Positions 43,889-52,958 of a stretch of 64,000 nucleotides of DNA are shown piece by piece. Every line of letters starts with the position of its first letter. Positions within the stretch are counted from its first letter, which is position 1. Position numbers and translations under genes: made by a program. The DNA comes from Streptosporangium amethystogenes (lineage in GTDB: Bacteria > Actinomycetota > Actinomycetes > Streptosporangiales > Streptosporangiaceae): positions 1-64,000 of the forward strand of contig NZ_JOEQ01000036.1 in NCBI RefSeq assembly GCF_000721075.1, in the 5' to 3' direction. Below the pieces are notes generated by a model. That model saw only the letters and a program-made list of their open reading frames with translations. It did no database searches and was not told the origin of the DNA.

Positions 43889-45358
43889 TCAGGCGATGCC
43901 GGTGGGGCGGTGGATGTAGCGGCCCACCGGGTCACCGACGATCTTGCCGGCGTCGAGGACCCGGTTGCCGCGGACGAAGGTGTCGGTGACCCGGGCGGTC
44001 AGCTCGAAGCCCTCGAACGGGGTGTACTCCTGGGTCGACTCCGAGTCCGCGGCCCGGACGGTCCAGGTCTGGCCCGGGTCGACAAGGCACAGGTCGGCGT
44101 CCAGGCCGACCGCGATGGCGCCCTTGGTGCGCAGGCCGTAACGGGTCGCCGGGTTCTGCGAGGTGAGCGCCGCGATCCGCCCGTAGGACAGGCCGCGGCG
44201 ACGGCCCTCGGTGATCATCCCCGGGAGCAGGTACTCGGCTCCGCCGAAGCCGGACTTGGCGACGAAGATGTCGTCACGCGGTTCGCCGAACTTCGTCTCG
44301 TCCCGGCAGCAGGCATGGTCGCTGACCACCCAGTCGACGGTGCCGTCCAGCACGTACTCCCACAGCGCCTCGACGTCCTCGCGGGGCCGCAGCGGCGGGT
44401 TGACCTTGCCGCCGAGGCCGTGCGCGGTGGTGATGTCGGCCAGCAGGTGGCCGACGGTCACCTCGCGCCGGAAGTTGATGTGCGGGAACGCGCCGGCCAT
44501 CCTGACCGCGGCGTCCACCGCCTTCCGAGACGACAGGTGCAGCAGGTTGATGGTGGGCAGGCCGGTCTCGTGGGCCAGATAGGAGGCGATGGAGACCGCC
44601 AGGCCCTCGGAGTGCGGCGGCCGGGAGGCGTGGTAGGCGGCCAGGCCGCTCAGGTCTCCGGCGTCCTCCACCATCTTGGTGTACGCGCTCATGATCTCGG
44701 CGGTCTCGCAGTGCAACGACAGCGAGATCTCGTCGGCGAGGTCGGGGAAGCGCTCCCTGGCCGCCTGCACGCCGCGCATCACGAACTCGAAGTGCGCGTA
44801 GTCGTAGCGCTCCCCTGGCGGGATCATCAGGAAGGAGTTCTGGTCGGCGGAGCGACCGTGCAGGCCGTGGCTGCCGTAGAACATGAAGACCTTGAACGAG
44901 GTGACGCCGAAGCGCTCGATCAGGTCGGGGATCTCCCCGATGTGACCGCGCGACATCGGCGCGAGGTGGAAGCCGTAGTCGATGTAGGCGCGGTCGGCGG
45001 CGGCGTCGAGCACCTCGGGGAAGAAGTCGGCGTACTCGCCGCCCTTGTTGAGGTAGTACTGGCCGGTCCGCATGTAGGTCAGCGCGGTGGTGACACCGCC
45101 CTGGGCGCTCGCCCTGCTCTCGGAGACGGTGTCCTCGCCCAGCGGGTTGTAGATGCCCCAGTGCTGGTGGGCGTCCACCACGCCGGGGAAGGCGAGCTTG
45201 CCGGCGCCGTCGACGACCTCGCGGGCCGCCGAGGCGTCCAGGCCGGGTTCCACCCTGGCGATCCGCCCGTCCTTGATGGCGATGTCCGCCTCGACGGGCT
45301 CGTCGCGGTCGTGCGAGACCACGCGGACATTCTTCACCAGCAGGTCATACTCAGTCAC
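43889..45358 (-). CDS. Hydantoinase/dihydropyrimidinase-family amidohydrolase
   Basis: A 489-residue cyclic-amide hydrolase. His64 and His66 (‘VDAHQHWG’) are the first metal ligands, and Lys156 (‘TSFKVFMFYG’) should be the carbamylated bridging lysine. ‘LHCETAEI’ and ‘LLHLSSRKAVDAAV’ carry the next His ligands and ‘VVSDHACC’ the catalytic Asp. It opens hydantoin-, dihydropyrimidine- or allantoin-like rings. GTG 45358 has ACAGGAG upstream and overlaps the preceding small gene by eight bases. Confidence 0.9.
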   Translation of the reverse strand: MTEYDLLVKNVRVVSHDRDEPVEADIAIKDGRIARVEPGLDASAAREVVDGAGKLAFPGVVDAHQHWGIYNPLGEDTVSESRASAQGGVTTALTYMRTGQYYLNKGGEYADFFPEVLDAAADRAYIDYGFHLAPMSRGHIGEIPDLIERFGVTSFKVFMFYGSHGLHGRSADQNSFLMIPPGERYDYAHFEFVMRGVQAARERFPDLADEISLSLHCETAEIMSAYTKMVEDAGDLSGLAAYHASRPPHSEGLAVSIASYLAHETGLPTINLLHLSSRKAVDAAVRMAGAFPHINFRREVTVGHLLADITTAHGLGGKVNPPLRPREDVEALWEYVLDGTVDWVVSDHACCRDETKFGEPRDDIFVAKSGFGGAEYLLPGMITEGRRRGLSYGRIAALTSQNPATRYGLRTKGAIAVGLDADLCLVDPGQTWTVRAADSESTQEYTPFEGFELTARVTDTFVRGNRVLDAGKIVGDPVGRYIHRPTGIA

Positions 45359-45671
45359 GGCCGTCTCCTGTCGCGTGCTGCGGCTCCGCCACCAGGCGGA
45401 GCAGGTCTCCGATGTTGTCCAGCTCGTCGAGCCGTGCCACCCGGTCGGTCACGGCGTCCATGGCGGCGGCCGGCGGCCGCCCCTCGGCGTTGTCGCCGAA
45501 TTTCGCCGCCGGCTCGCCCACCGAGAACGGCCGCTGGGAGCTGCCCCTGTTGGTGGACGCCTCCTGGCTCCGCTCCCGGCCGTCGGCGTCGCGGGCGCGC
45601 GGCACCGCGGGGAACCGGACGCTGTCGACGGCGAAGCCGGCCGGTTGGCGGCCGGGCGTCGGTTCAGCCAC
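45351..45671 (-). CDS. Unrecognised 106-aa protein coupled to cyclase and hydantoinase genes
   Basis: A 106-residue frame that overlaps the cyclase stop by eight bases and the hydantoinase start by eight bases, which argues that it is translated. The N-terminal half is Pro/Arg/Ser-rich and probably disordered (‘SQEASTNRGSSQRPF’). The C-terminal part ‘MDAVTDRVARLDELDNIGDLL’ with ‘RLVAEPQ’ looks like one or two helices. No family is recognised. A small accessory or interaction subunit of the hydrolase is conceivable. Confidence 0.55.
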   Translation of the reverse strand: MAEPTPGRQPAGFAVDSVRFPAVPRARDADGRERSQEASTNRGSSQRPFSVGEPAAKFGDNAEGRPPAAAMDAVTDRVARLDELDNIGDLLRLVAEPQHATGDGRD

Positions 45672-46572
45672 GGCGACCGCCCCGTCCTTCGGCCTCGGAG
45701 CCCCGCAGCGGCGGGCGTCCGACCAAAGCGAGGGGCCGCACCGGGGAGCCGGTGGCGCCGAAGAGCGCCAGCGGCGACAGCACGAAGGTGAACTCGTGCA
45801 CGCCGTGCAGGGCCGGCTCCTCCAGGTTCATCGTCTCGATGAGGTAGATGCCGGACTCCACCAGCAGCACCCGGTGCGCGGGCAGCACGCTGTGTCCCTG
45901 TCCCGGGGGCAGGCACTCGAAGGCGATGGTGTCGGCCCCGGCGGCGCGCACCCCGCGCTCGGCCAGCCAGTACGCCCCAGCCTCCCCCACCCCCGGGACG
46001 CCGGACTCGGAACCGATGTAGACCGTGCGGTCGGGATCGGAGAAGCGACCGCCCCACCCGCTGCGGATCAGCACGACGTCACCGGCCTCGACCTCGGCGC
46101 CCTGTTCCCGTACGGCCCGGTCCAGGTCGGCCGGGGTGATCTCGTAGCCCGGCTCGCAGGAGACCACTCCGAGCGCGGCGGGCAGGTCGAGCAGCACGCC
46201 CCTGCACACCATCGGCGCGACCGTGTGGACGCCGTGCTCGGGGTAGCGGCCCCCGACACAGGCCGCCGCCGCGTCCGCGCCGCCGTGCAGCCTGCCGTCG
46301 TGGGACACATGGGCCAGCGCGTCGATGTGCGTGCCCACGTGGGTGCCCATGACGAGCATGTCGTTGGCCGCCGACCCACCGTCGGGGCGCACCTTGTCTC
46401 CGTGGCGGCGCGGGAGCGTGTGGGTGTACGCGGGATGGTTGGGCGACTGTGGCATGCCCGCGTAGAACGGGCGACCCAGGTCGTACACGGTCACGCCGCC
46501 GCGTACCGCCTCCAGCAGGGGGTCGCGTACCGTCTCTCCCGGCAAGGTGGCCAGGGTGGTGGATGTGCTCAC
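45664..46572 (-). CDS. Cyclase-family metal hydrolase (kynurenine formamidase-like)
   Basis: A 302-residue protein with the cyclase/KynB metal motif ‘GTHVGTHIDALAHVS’. ‘YDLGRPFYAGMPQSPNHPAY’ near the start and ‘GDVVLIRSGWGGRF’ in the middle also fit. These enzymes hydrolyse amides, lactones or formamides. Next to a hydantoinase it may act on the ring-opened product or a related amide. ATG 46572 starts the protein; the gene follows the CoA-transferase after 63 bases. Confidence 0.9.
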   Translation of the reverse strand: MSTSTTLATLPGETVRDPLLEAVRGGVTVYDLGRPFYAGMPQSPNHPAYTHTLPRRHGDKVRPDGGSAANDMLVMGTHVGTHIDALAHVSHDGRLHGGADAAAACVGGRYPEHGVHTVAPMVCRGVLLDLPAALGVVSCEPGYEITPADLDRAVREQGAEVEAGDVVLIRSGWGGRFSDPDRTVYIGSESGVPGVGEAGAYWLAERGVRAAGADTIAFECLPPGQGHSVLPAHRVLLVESGIYLIETMNLEEPALHGVHEFTFVLSPLALFGATGSPVRPLALVGRPPLRGSEAEGRGGRRG

Positions 46573-46635
46573 GTCGTCTCGTCTCTCCCGATGTCCGCCT
46601 GTCCCCCGATCGACGCGTCACCGCGCCGTCGCGGA

Positions 46636-47838
46636 TCAGGCGATGATCTTTCGTTCTCGTAGGTCACTCAGGGTGGCGGGGTCGCAGCCCAGTTCCTTGA
46701 CGAGCACATGGTCCGTGTCGGCTCCCAGGTCACGGCCGGTGAATCGGATCCGGCCCGGTGTCCGCGACATCCGCCACATCACGTTGTGCATCAGCAGCGG
46801 ACCGAGGTCGGCGTCGTCGACCGAGGTGAGCATCTCGGTCTCGCGGACATGGGGATCCTCCACGAGGTCACGGGCACTGTAGACGGGGGCGATCGCGGCG
46901 CCCGCCGCGGTGAACTCCGCGACGACCTCCTCCCTGGTGCGCTCGGCGACCCAGTCGCCGAGCAGCCTGTCCAGTAGTTCCACGTGCTGGACCCGGCCCG
47001 CGCCGGTGGCGAACCAGGGCTCGTCGATCACCTCGGGGTGCCCGACCAGGCGCATCACCCGTTCGGCGATCGTCTGGGCACTGGTCGAGACCGCCACCCA
47101 GTGGCCGTCGGAGGTGAGGTAGGTGTTGCGCGGCGCGTTGTTGGTGGAACGGTTGCCGTGCCGGTGCGCGATGGTCCCGAGCTGCTGGTAGACGGTCGGC
47201 GAGGGGCCGACGGCCGTCATGATGGGCTCCAGCAGGCTCATGTCGACGACCTGACCGCGCTTTTCCGGGTCACGCTCGCGCTCCCACAGCGCCATCATCG
47301 TCGCCGACGAGGCCGCGATGCCGCAGATGCTGTCGGCCAGCCCGAAGGCGGGCAGCGTGGGCGGTCCCTCGGCCTCCCCGGTCAGGTGGGCGAAGCCGCT
47401 CATCGCCTCGGCGAGCGTGCCGAACCCGGCCCGTCCCGCGTACGGCCCCGACTGCCCGAAGCCGGTGATCCTGACGATGACCAGCCCGGGATTGACCTCG
47501 TGCAGCTTCTCGGGGCCGAGCCCCCAGCGCTCCAGGGTGCCCGGCCGGAAGTTCTCGATGAGCACGTCGGTGCGTTCCATCAGCCGCAGGAAGAGCGAGG
47601 CCCCCTCGGGCGCGGACAGGCTGAGCCCGATCGTCTGCTTGTTCCGGGAGATCTCCTTCCACCACAGCGAGACGCCGTCCTTGGACTCGCCGTGGCCGCG
47701 CATGCCGTCGCCCGCCGTCGGATGCTCGATCTTCACCACGTCGGCACCGAAGTCGCCGAGGATCTGAGCGCAGAGCGGCCCCGCCAGAATCGTCGAGGCG
47801 TCGACGACTCGCAGACCTTCCAGTGGTCCGTCGCGCAT
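46636..47838 (-). CDS. CaiB/BaiF-family (class III) CoA-transferase
   Basis: A 400-residue protein. ‘LEGLRVVDASTILAGPLCAQILGDFGADVVKIEHP’-type sequence is the diagnostic N-terminus, and ‘VLIENFRPGTLERWGL’ and ‘TGFGQSGPYAGRAGFGTLAEAMSG’-type sequence follow. The Asp expected to form the acyl anhydride lies in the ‘VVDMSLLEPI’ region. It moves CoA between acids. ATG 47838 has GGGAG five bases upstream. It is probably first in the operon with the cyclase, small protein and hydantoinase. Confidence 0.92.
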   Translation of the reverse strand: MRDGPLEGLRVVDASTILAGPLCAQILGDFGADVVKIEHPTAGDGMRGHGESKDGVSLWWKEISRNKQTIGLSLSAPEGASLFLRLMERTDVLIENFRPGTLERWGLGPEKLHEVNPGLVIVRITGFGQSGPYAGRAGFGTLAEAMSGFAHLTGEAEGPPTLPAFGLADSICGIAASSATMMALWERERDPEKRGQVVDMSLLEPIMTAVGPSPTVYQQLGTIAHRHGNRSTNNAPRNTYLTSDGHWVAVSTSAQTIAERVMRLVGHPEVIDEPWFATGAGRVQHVELLDRLLGDWVAERTREEVVAEFTAAGAAIAPVYSARDLVEDPHVRETEMLTSVDDADLGPLLMHNVMWRMSRTPGRIRFTGRDLGADTDHVLVKELGCDPATLSDLRERKIIA

Positions 47839-47892
47839 GCTCACTCCCAGTTCAGAGATGGTTGTGCTGATGTGTGAAGAATGTCTTCGCGC

Positions 47893-48723
47893 TCACGGGA
47901 CGGACGTCGCGCGACGCCCGTCCCCCTCCGCCGTACGGCAGCCGAGGTCGGCCGAGATGTCGGCGGCGGTGGCGGCCGCCCACTCCCCGAGCGACTCGCT
48001 GCGGCAGCGGGTGAACATGTCCTGCGACCCGCACACCGACACCGAGCCGACGACCTGTCCGGTCGCGCCGTGGAAGGCCGCCGCCACACTCGCCGCCCCC
48101 GACTGCCGCTCACCGGAGCTGACCGCGTACCCGAGGGCGCGGATCCGGGCGATCTCCCCGCTCAGCTCGGCCGTGGAGGTGATCGTGGCGTCGGTGACGC
48201 TGTCAAGCCGGTGGTGGGCCACGTAGTCGGCCACCTCCGCGTCGGGCAGCGCCGCGAGGATCGCCTTGGAGGAGGACCCCGCGTGCAGCGGATGACTGGT
48301 GCCCAGCGCCACCGACATGCGGATCTCCTGGTCGGAGAGGACCTGATCGGCGTAGATCCGCGACCAGCCCTGGCGGAGCGACAGGGTCGTCGTCTCGCCG
48401 GTCCGTTCGGACAGCGCCACCAGATGGCGATGGGCGATAGCCGGCACGTCGAGCTCGCGCATGGCGGCCAGGCCGACGCTCAGCGCCCCGGGACCGAGGC
48501 GATAGAGCTTCCGCTCCTCGTCGAAGCTCAGGAACTGGCCGGTCACCAGCTCCCGCAGGATGCGGTGCGCCACGGCCTTGGGCAGTCCGGTGCGCCGGGC
48601 GATCGTCGAGACGCCCTGGGCCTGAGACGAACTGCCGATGACATCGATCACAGCGAGAACCCGTGCGATACCGGAACGGGCACGTCCGGGTTCCTGCTCC
48701 TCTTCGAGCTCCTCGGCGGTCAC
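47893..48723 (-). CDS. IclR-family transcriptional regulator
   Basis: A 276-residue regulator. ‘IARVLAVIDVIGSSSQAQGVSTIARRTGLPKAVAHRILRELV’-type sequence is the winged helix. The effector domain includes ‘ALGTSHPLHAGSSSKAILAALPD’-type sequence and the C-terminal Cys segment ‘GSVSVCGSQDMFT’. GTG 48723 is the start. It lies directly upstream of, and on the same strand as, the CoA-transferase operon, its likely target. Confidence 0.9.
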   Translation of the reverse strand: MTAEELEEEQEPGRARSGIARVLAVIDVIGSSSQAQGVSTIARRTGLPKAVAHRILRELVTGQFLSFDEERKLYRLGPGALSVGLAAMRELDVPAIAHRHLVALSERTGETTTLSLRQGWSRIYADQVLSDQEIRMSVALGTSHPLHAGSSSKAILAALPDAEVADYVAHHRLDSVTDATITSTAELSGEIARIRALGYAVSSGERQSGAASVAAAFHGATGQVVGSVSVCGSQDMFTRCRSESLGEWAAATAADISADLGCRTAEGDGRRATSVP

Positions 48724-48775
48724 GGTTTCCTCGGCTGATCAGGGGGCGGGGGACCGTGACCGTGTGAGCCCGCAG

Positions 48776-48834
48776 GGATTCCATGATTCGGATTCCATCG
48801 GCGTTCCGGTCAGCGGTACGACGTTCAGCTGAAC
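48776..48834. promoter_or_regulatory. Direct repeats and palindrome upstream of IclR
   Basis: GGATTCCAT occurs at 48776-48784 and 48790-48798, a 14-bp period. GTTCAGCTGAAC (48823-48834) is a perfect palindrome. Both lie in the expected promoter region of the IclR gene and may be its operators. No gene occupies the gap to 48995. Confidence 0.45.
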
Positions 48835-48995
48835 CGAACGGCGTGAAACGAATAGTAAGCAGCGGCACATGCGGAGTCAATGCGTGATCCGAAATGCCGG
48901 GCGGCTCTCCCGGCGCTCCGTTCCTTGGCGGAGGTCACGAACGCGCGAATCTCACCGCGCCGTCGACGGAAGCGCTACCGAGTAACCGGGGACGG

Positions 48996-51900
48996 TCACT
49001 GACGGACCGTCGAGCCCCGGCGCTCCTTGCGGATGTGCAGCTGGGCGGGGACCCGGGTGCGCAGCTCGGCGACGTGGCTGACGATGCCGACCGCGCGGCC
49101 GTTGTCACGCAGGCCGTCGAGGATGTCGAGCACCCCGTCGAGGGTGTCCTCGTCCAGGGTGCCGAAGCCCTCGTCGACGAAGAGCGTGCCGATGTCGACT
49201 CCGCCGGCCTCGGCGGTGACCACGTCGGCCAGGCCGAGGGCCAGGGCCAGGGAGGTGATGAAGCTCTCGCCACCCGACAGGGTCGCCGGGTCGCGGCCGA
49301 CGCCGGTCCAGCTGTCCAGGATGTGCAGGCCGAGTCCGCCGCCGGACCTGCTCCGGTCGCCGGCGGAGCGGTCGCGGTTGTGCTCCAGCAGGTAGCGCCC
49401 GCCCGACATGTGGTCGAGCCGCTCGTTGGCCGAGGCGACCACCTGACTGAGGCGCTCACCGAGCACGTATGAGGAGAGCCGCATCCTCCACCGGTTGTCG
49501 GCGGAGTTCCCGCCGGTCAGGGCGGCGAGCCGGTCGGCCAGGCGGTGCTGCTCGTCGGCGGGCCGCCAGCGTTCCAGGCAGGCGGCCAGCTCGGTGCGGA
49601 GAGCGGCCAGCCGGGTCAGCCGGCCCTCGGCCTGGCTTCGCTCGGAGAGCAGGCGGGCATGGGCGGCGTCGGCCGCGTCCCGCGCCTCACGCAGGCTCGA
49701 CAGGTCGGGTTCCGGCTCGGCGGCGGCGGTGACCAGCTCGGGGTCGGCGAGCATGGCGGCGACCGCGGCGCTCTCCGTGGCGAGCTCGTGGAGGCGGGCG
49801 GCCTTCTCCTCCCGCTCGGCGGGAGAGCGTACGGCCGCGCGGGCGTCGTCCAGCCCGAGGAAGCCCGCCTCGACGACGGCGCTCAGCGCCCGGTCGCGGG
49901 CGGTCACCAGCTCGGCGGCGCTGACCCGCTCGTCCCTGACCGCCTCGACGGCCTCCCTGAGCAGTTCCGCCTCGTCGGCCAGCCGGTCCAGCCTGGCGGT
50001 CAGTGTCGGGTCCTGGCCGCGCGCCTCGTCGATGCGCCCGGCCAGCCGCTCGGCGTCGGCGCCGAGCCTTTCGACGTCCGTACGGCGGGCCGCCAGGTCG
50101 ACGGCGAGTTCGCGCGAGCGTTCCCGGAGCCGCTCGGACTCGGCGGCGATCACGGCCGCCTCCGCCGCCAGCGCCGGCTCGGCCTCGGCCGACTCCCGGA
50201 GCCCGGCCAGCACTCCCTCCGCCTTGGCGAGCTCGCCCGCGGCGTCGGGCACGGCCAGGTCGGTCCGGTCGCTCGCCTCCCGGTGGGCCGCGGCGACCTC
50301 GACGGCGTGGACGGCTGCGGCCAGGGCCGTGGAGAGACGCCCGGCCTCCGCCGCCAGACGGTCGCGGCGGGCCTGGACCGTGAGGTCGTCGCCCCGGGCC
50401 CGGTCCAGGCGGGCGGTCAGGCGCTCACGCTCGGCCCGCCATCCCGCCAGGCGGGCACGGCCTTCGGCGAGCCGCCGGGCGATCTCCTCGATCCGGGTTC
50501 TCGCGTCGTCCAGCTCGGCGGTGATCCGCTCCACCTCGGTGGCGAGGGCGTCCTCGGTGCTCGCCGTGGCGGTCAGTGCCTCCAGTTCCCGCTCGGCCCC
50601 GGCGAGGGTCTCCCCCGCCCGTTCCCCGGTCTCCTCCCCCGCGACGGTGCGGACCTCGCCGAGACGGGAGAGCAGCACCGTGACCGCGCTCTCCGCGTCC
50701 CGGCGCCGTTCCTGGGCCGCCTCGTAGGCGCCCTGGGCCGCGCGCTCGTCCTCGGCGGTGCGCGCCTCGTCCGCGGGGGCCGCCGGGGCGGGGTGGTCGG
50801 GCGAACCGCAGACCGCGCAGGGGTCGCCGGGGGCGAGCTTGGCGGCGAGCTCGGCGGCCATGCCCTCGATCCTGGACCGCTGGATGTCCTGGTAGCGGTC
50901 GCGGAGCGTCTGCGCGAGGTCGGTGGTCTCGACCTGGGCCGCGCGCGCGACCTCCAGCTCGGCGCTGAGCGCCTCGCGGCGCCGTACCGCGGCGAGCACC
51001 GCGGTGGCGGCCTCGGCACGCGCCCGCGCCGCCGGAAGTCCCGCCCCGGCGGCCCTGGCCTCGTTCAGCCGTGCGGTCGCCTCCGCCGCCTCGGCGGGCA
51101 GCGCCTGCCGGAGCTCGCGGACCTTGTCCTCCTGCCGGGCCGCCTCCGCGAGCTCGTCGTCGAGTACGGCGATCAGCCCGTCGAGTTCGGCCAGCCGCGC
51201 CTCCTCGACCCGCAGCCCTTCCAGTCCGGCCAGCTGTCGCCCGCACTCCCTCTCTCGGGCGGCGAGGAGCTCGCGGATCTCACCGGGCTCGACGGACAGG
51301 CCGGCGTCCTCACGACGGGTCCCGAGCACGTCATGGGCCTCACCCGGAGGCAGGTCACCGCTCACGGGAGTGGCGAAGGCGTCGCGGACCCCTGGCGGGA
51401 GAGCGGCAAGCCCGGTGGCGAGGTCGGCGCGGGCCGCGGCCAGGTCGGCGGCGAGGCGGTCGCGCCGCTCGGCCGCCCGGAGGCGGGTGGCGGCGCCCTC
51501 GACCGCCGACTCGGCGGCGGGGACGCGGGCGGCGTCCAGACGGGCGGCGGTGAGACGCTCGTCCACCTCCCGCCGGAGCTCGGGGATGACCTTCAGGCGG
51601 GAGTCGGCCATGGCCTGCGCGGCGGCCAGCTCGACGATCTCGCGAGCGGCCCTGTCCCGCTCCCTGACGATTCCCGCCAGGCGTGACTCCTCCGTGCGCA
51701 GCTCGCCCAGGCGAGTGATCTCGCTCCGGCGATCGCGTTCCAGCTCGACCAGGTGACCGAGAACGGCATGACGGCGGTCCGTGTCGGACTCCGCCCGATG
51801 CCGGGCGTCGTCGCAGAGCGCGTCGGCGCCCGTGCGGTCGCGGACGACGTCCCGGGTGGCATCGATGAGCGGGAGTGCGCGGGCGACGGCGTCGGCGGCC

Positions 51901-52958
51901 AGGCTTCGGGCCTTGGTCGCGGCCTCGGCGCGCTGCTCGGCGCCCTGGATCAGCGGCAGCACCCGGTCGGCGGCCGCCGCCTCCTCCAGGAGGGTCTCCA
52001 GGTCCGCGCGTTCCTCGGCGGTCTCCTCCAGCGCCCGGCTCCTGGTCAGCGCCTCGGCGTGACGGCGGCGTCGGTCGGCCAGCGCGGTGCCGCGTTCCAG
52101 GCTCTCACGCGCCTGCCGTACGGCGGCCTCGCTGCCAACGCCCACACCGCCCAGCCGGGTGACCTCCCGTGCCGCGAGTTCCTCGACCGCGTGGGCCCAT
52201 CCCAGCGGGTCGTCCTCCACCGAGACCTCCACCGAGGTCTCCGCCGAGGTCTCCGCCGAGGTCTCTGTCAACGCGGCCGAGAGCGCGGACCCCGCGGCCT
52301 CCTCAAGGCGTTTCACCGCGAAGTCGACCTCCTTGCGGAGGGCCTGCTGCTCGCGGAACGCCTCGGTGCGCCGGTCGGCGAGCCAGGACTCGGCGGTGGC
52401 GTAGACCTTCACCGAGAAGAGGCGTTCCAGGACCTTGCGCCGGTCCTCCCCGTCCGCACGGAGAAACTTCGCGAAATCCCCCTGGGGCAACATCGCGACC
52501 TGGAGGAACTGCTCGGCGTTCATGCCGAGCAGGGTGCCGATGAACTCCCCCGCCTCGTCGACCCGGTTGGTCAGCCCCACCCACTCCCCCGAGGGAGCGA
52601 GTTCGGCGAGCAGTGCCTTCTCGTTCTCCCTGGTCGTGCCGGTGCCCCTGAGCTTGGGGCGCTGCCAGCCGGGCGACCGGGTGATCTTCAGTCGGCGCCC
52701 CCTGATCGTGACCTCCAGCGCCACGCTGGGCCCACGTCCCGAGGGCGCGTGGTCGCAGCGCAGGCTCTTGGCGCTGTCGCGCCTGCCCGGTACCCTGCCG
52801 TACAGGGCGTAGCAGAGCGCGTCGAGCACCGTGGTCTTGCCCGCCCCCGTGGGGCCGTGGATCAGGAAGAGCCCCGCCTCGGCGAGGGCGTCGAAGTCGA
52901 CCTGCTCCTCACCGGGGAAGGAGCCGAAGGCGGTGATCCACAGACGGTGCGGGCGCAT
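48996..52958 (-). CDS. sbcC: SbcC, ATPase/coiled-coil subunit of the SbcCD nuclease
   Basis: A 1320-residue Rad50-like protein. Walker A is ‘GPTGAGKTT’ (about 35-43), the zinc hook is Cys714-Ala-Val-Cys717, the ABC signature is ‘LSGGESFITSLALALGLAD’ and Walker B ‘LFVDEGFGTLDEDTLDG’. The two long arms are Ala/Glu/Arg-rich coiled coil. The protein is longer than many bacterial SbcC proteins. Near residues 230-250 a tetrapeptide (ETSA/ETSV) is repeated. With SbcD it cuts hairpins and blocked DNA ends. Its ATG directly abuts the sbcD stop. Confidence 0.93.
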   Translation of the reverse strand: MRPHRLWITAFGSFPGEEQVDFDALAEAGLFLIHGPTGAGKTTVLDALCYALYGRVPGRRDSAKSLRCDHAPSGRGPSVALEVTIRGRRLKITRSPGWQRPKLRGTGTTRENEKALLAELAPSGEWVGLTNRVDEAGEFIGTLLGMNAEQFLQVAMLPQGDFAKFLRADGEDRRKVLERLFSVKVYATAESWLADRRTEAFREQQALRKEVDFAVKRLEEAAGSALSAALTETSAETSAETSVEVSVEDDPLGWAHAVEELAAREVTRLGGVGVGSEAAVRQARESLERGTALADRRRRHAEALTRSRALEETAEERADLETLLEEAAAADRVLPLIQGAEQRAEAATKARSLAADAVARALPLIDATRDVVRDRTGADALCDDARHRAESDTDRRHAVLGHLVELERDRRSEITRLGELRTEESRLAGIVRERDRAAREIVELAAAQAMADSRLKVIPELRREVDERLTAARLDAARVPAAESAVEGAATRLRAAERRDRLAADLAAARADLATGLAALPPGVRDAFATPVSGDLPPGEAHDVLGTRREDAGLSVEPGEIRELLAARERECGRQLAGLEGLRVEEARLAELDGLIAVLDDELAEAARQEDKVRELRQALPAEAAEATARLNEARAAGAGLPAARARAEAATAVLAAVRRREALSAELEVARAAQVETTDLAQTLRDRYQDIQRSRIEGMAAELAAKLAPGDPCAVCGSPDHPAPAAPADEARTAEDERAAQGAYEAAQERRRDAESAVTVLLSRLGEVRTVAGEETGERAGETLAGAERELEALTATASTEDALATEVERITAELDDARTRIEEIARRLAEGRARLAGWRAERERLTARLDRARGDDLTVQARRDRLAAEAGRLSTALAAAVHAVEVAAAHREASDRTDLAVPDAAGELAKAEGVLAGLRESAEAEPALAAEAAVIAAESERLRERSRELAVDLAARRTDVERLGADAERLAGRIDEARGQDPTLTARLDRLADEAELLREAVEAVRDERVSAAELVTARDRALSAVVEAGFLGLDDARAAVRSPAEREEKAARLHELATESAAVAAMLADPELVTAAAEPEPDLSSLREARDAADAAHARLLSERSQAEGRLTRLAALRTELAACLERWRPADEQHRLADRLAALTGGNSADNRWRMRLSSYVLGERLSQVVASANERLDHMSGGRYLLEHNRDRSAGDRSRSGGGLGLHILDSWTGVGRDPATLSGGESFITSLALALGLADVVTAEAGGVDIGTLFVDEGFGTLDEDTLDGVLDILDGLRDNGRAVGIVSHVAELRTRVPAQLHIRKERRGSTVRQ
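52217..52266 (-). repeat. 12-bp tandem repeat inside sbcC
   Basis: About four copies of a GAGACCTCGGCG-like 12-base unit (minus strand) encode Glu-Thr-Ser-Ala/Val repeats in the first coiled-coil arm. Multiples of three bases keep the frame, so copy number could vary between strains. Confidence 0.7.
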
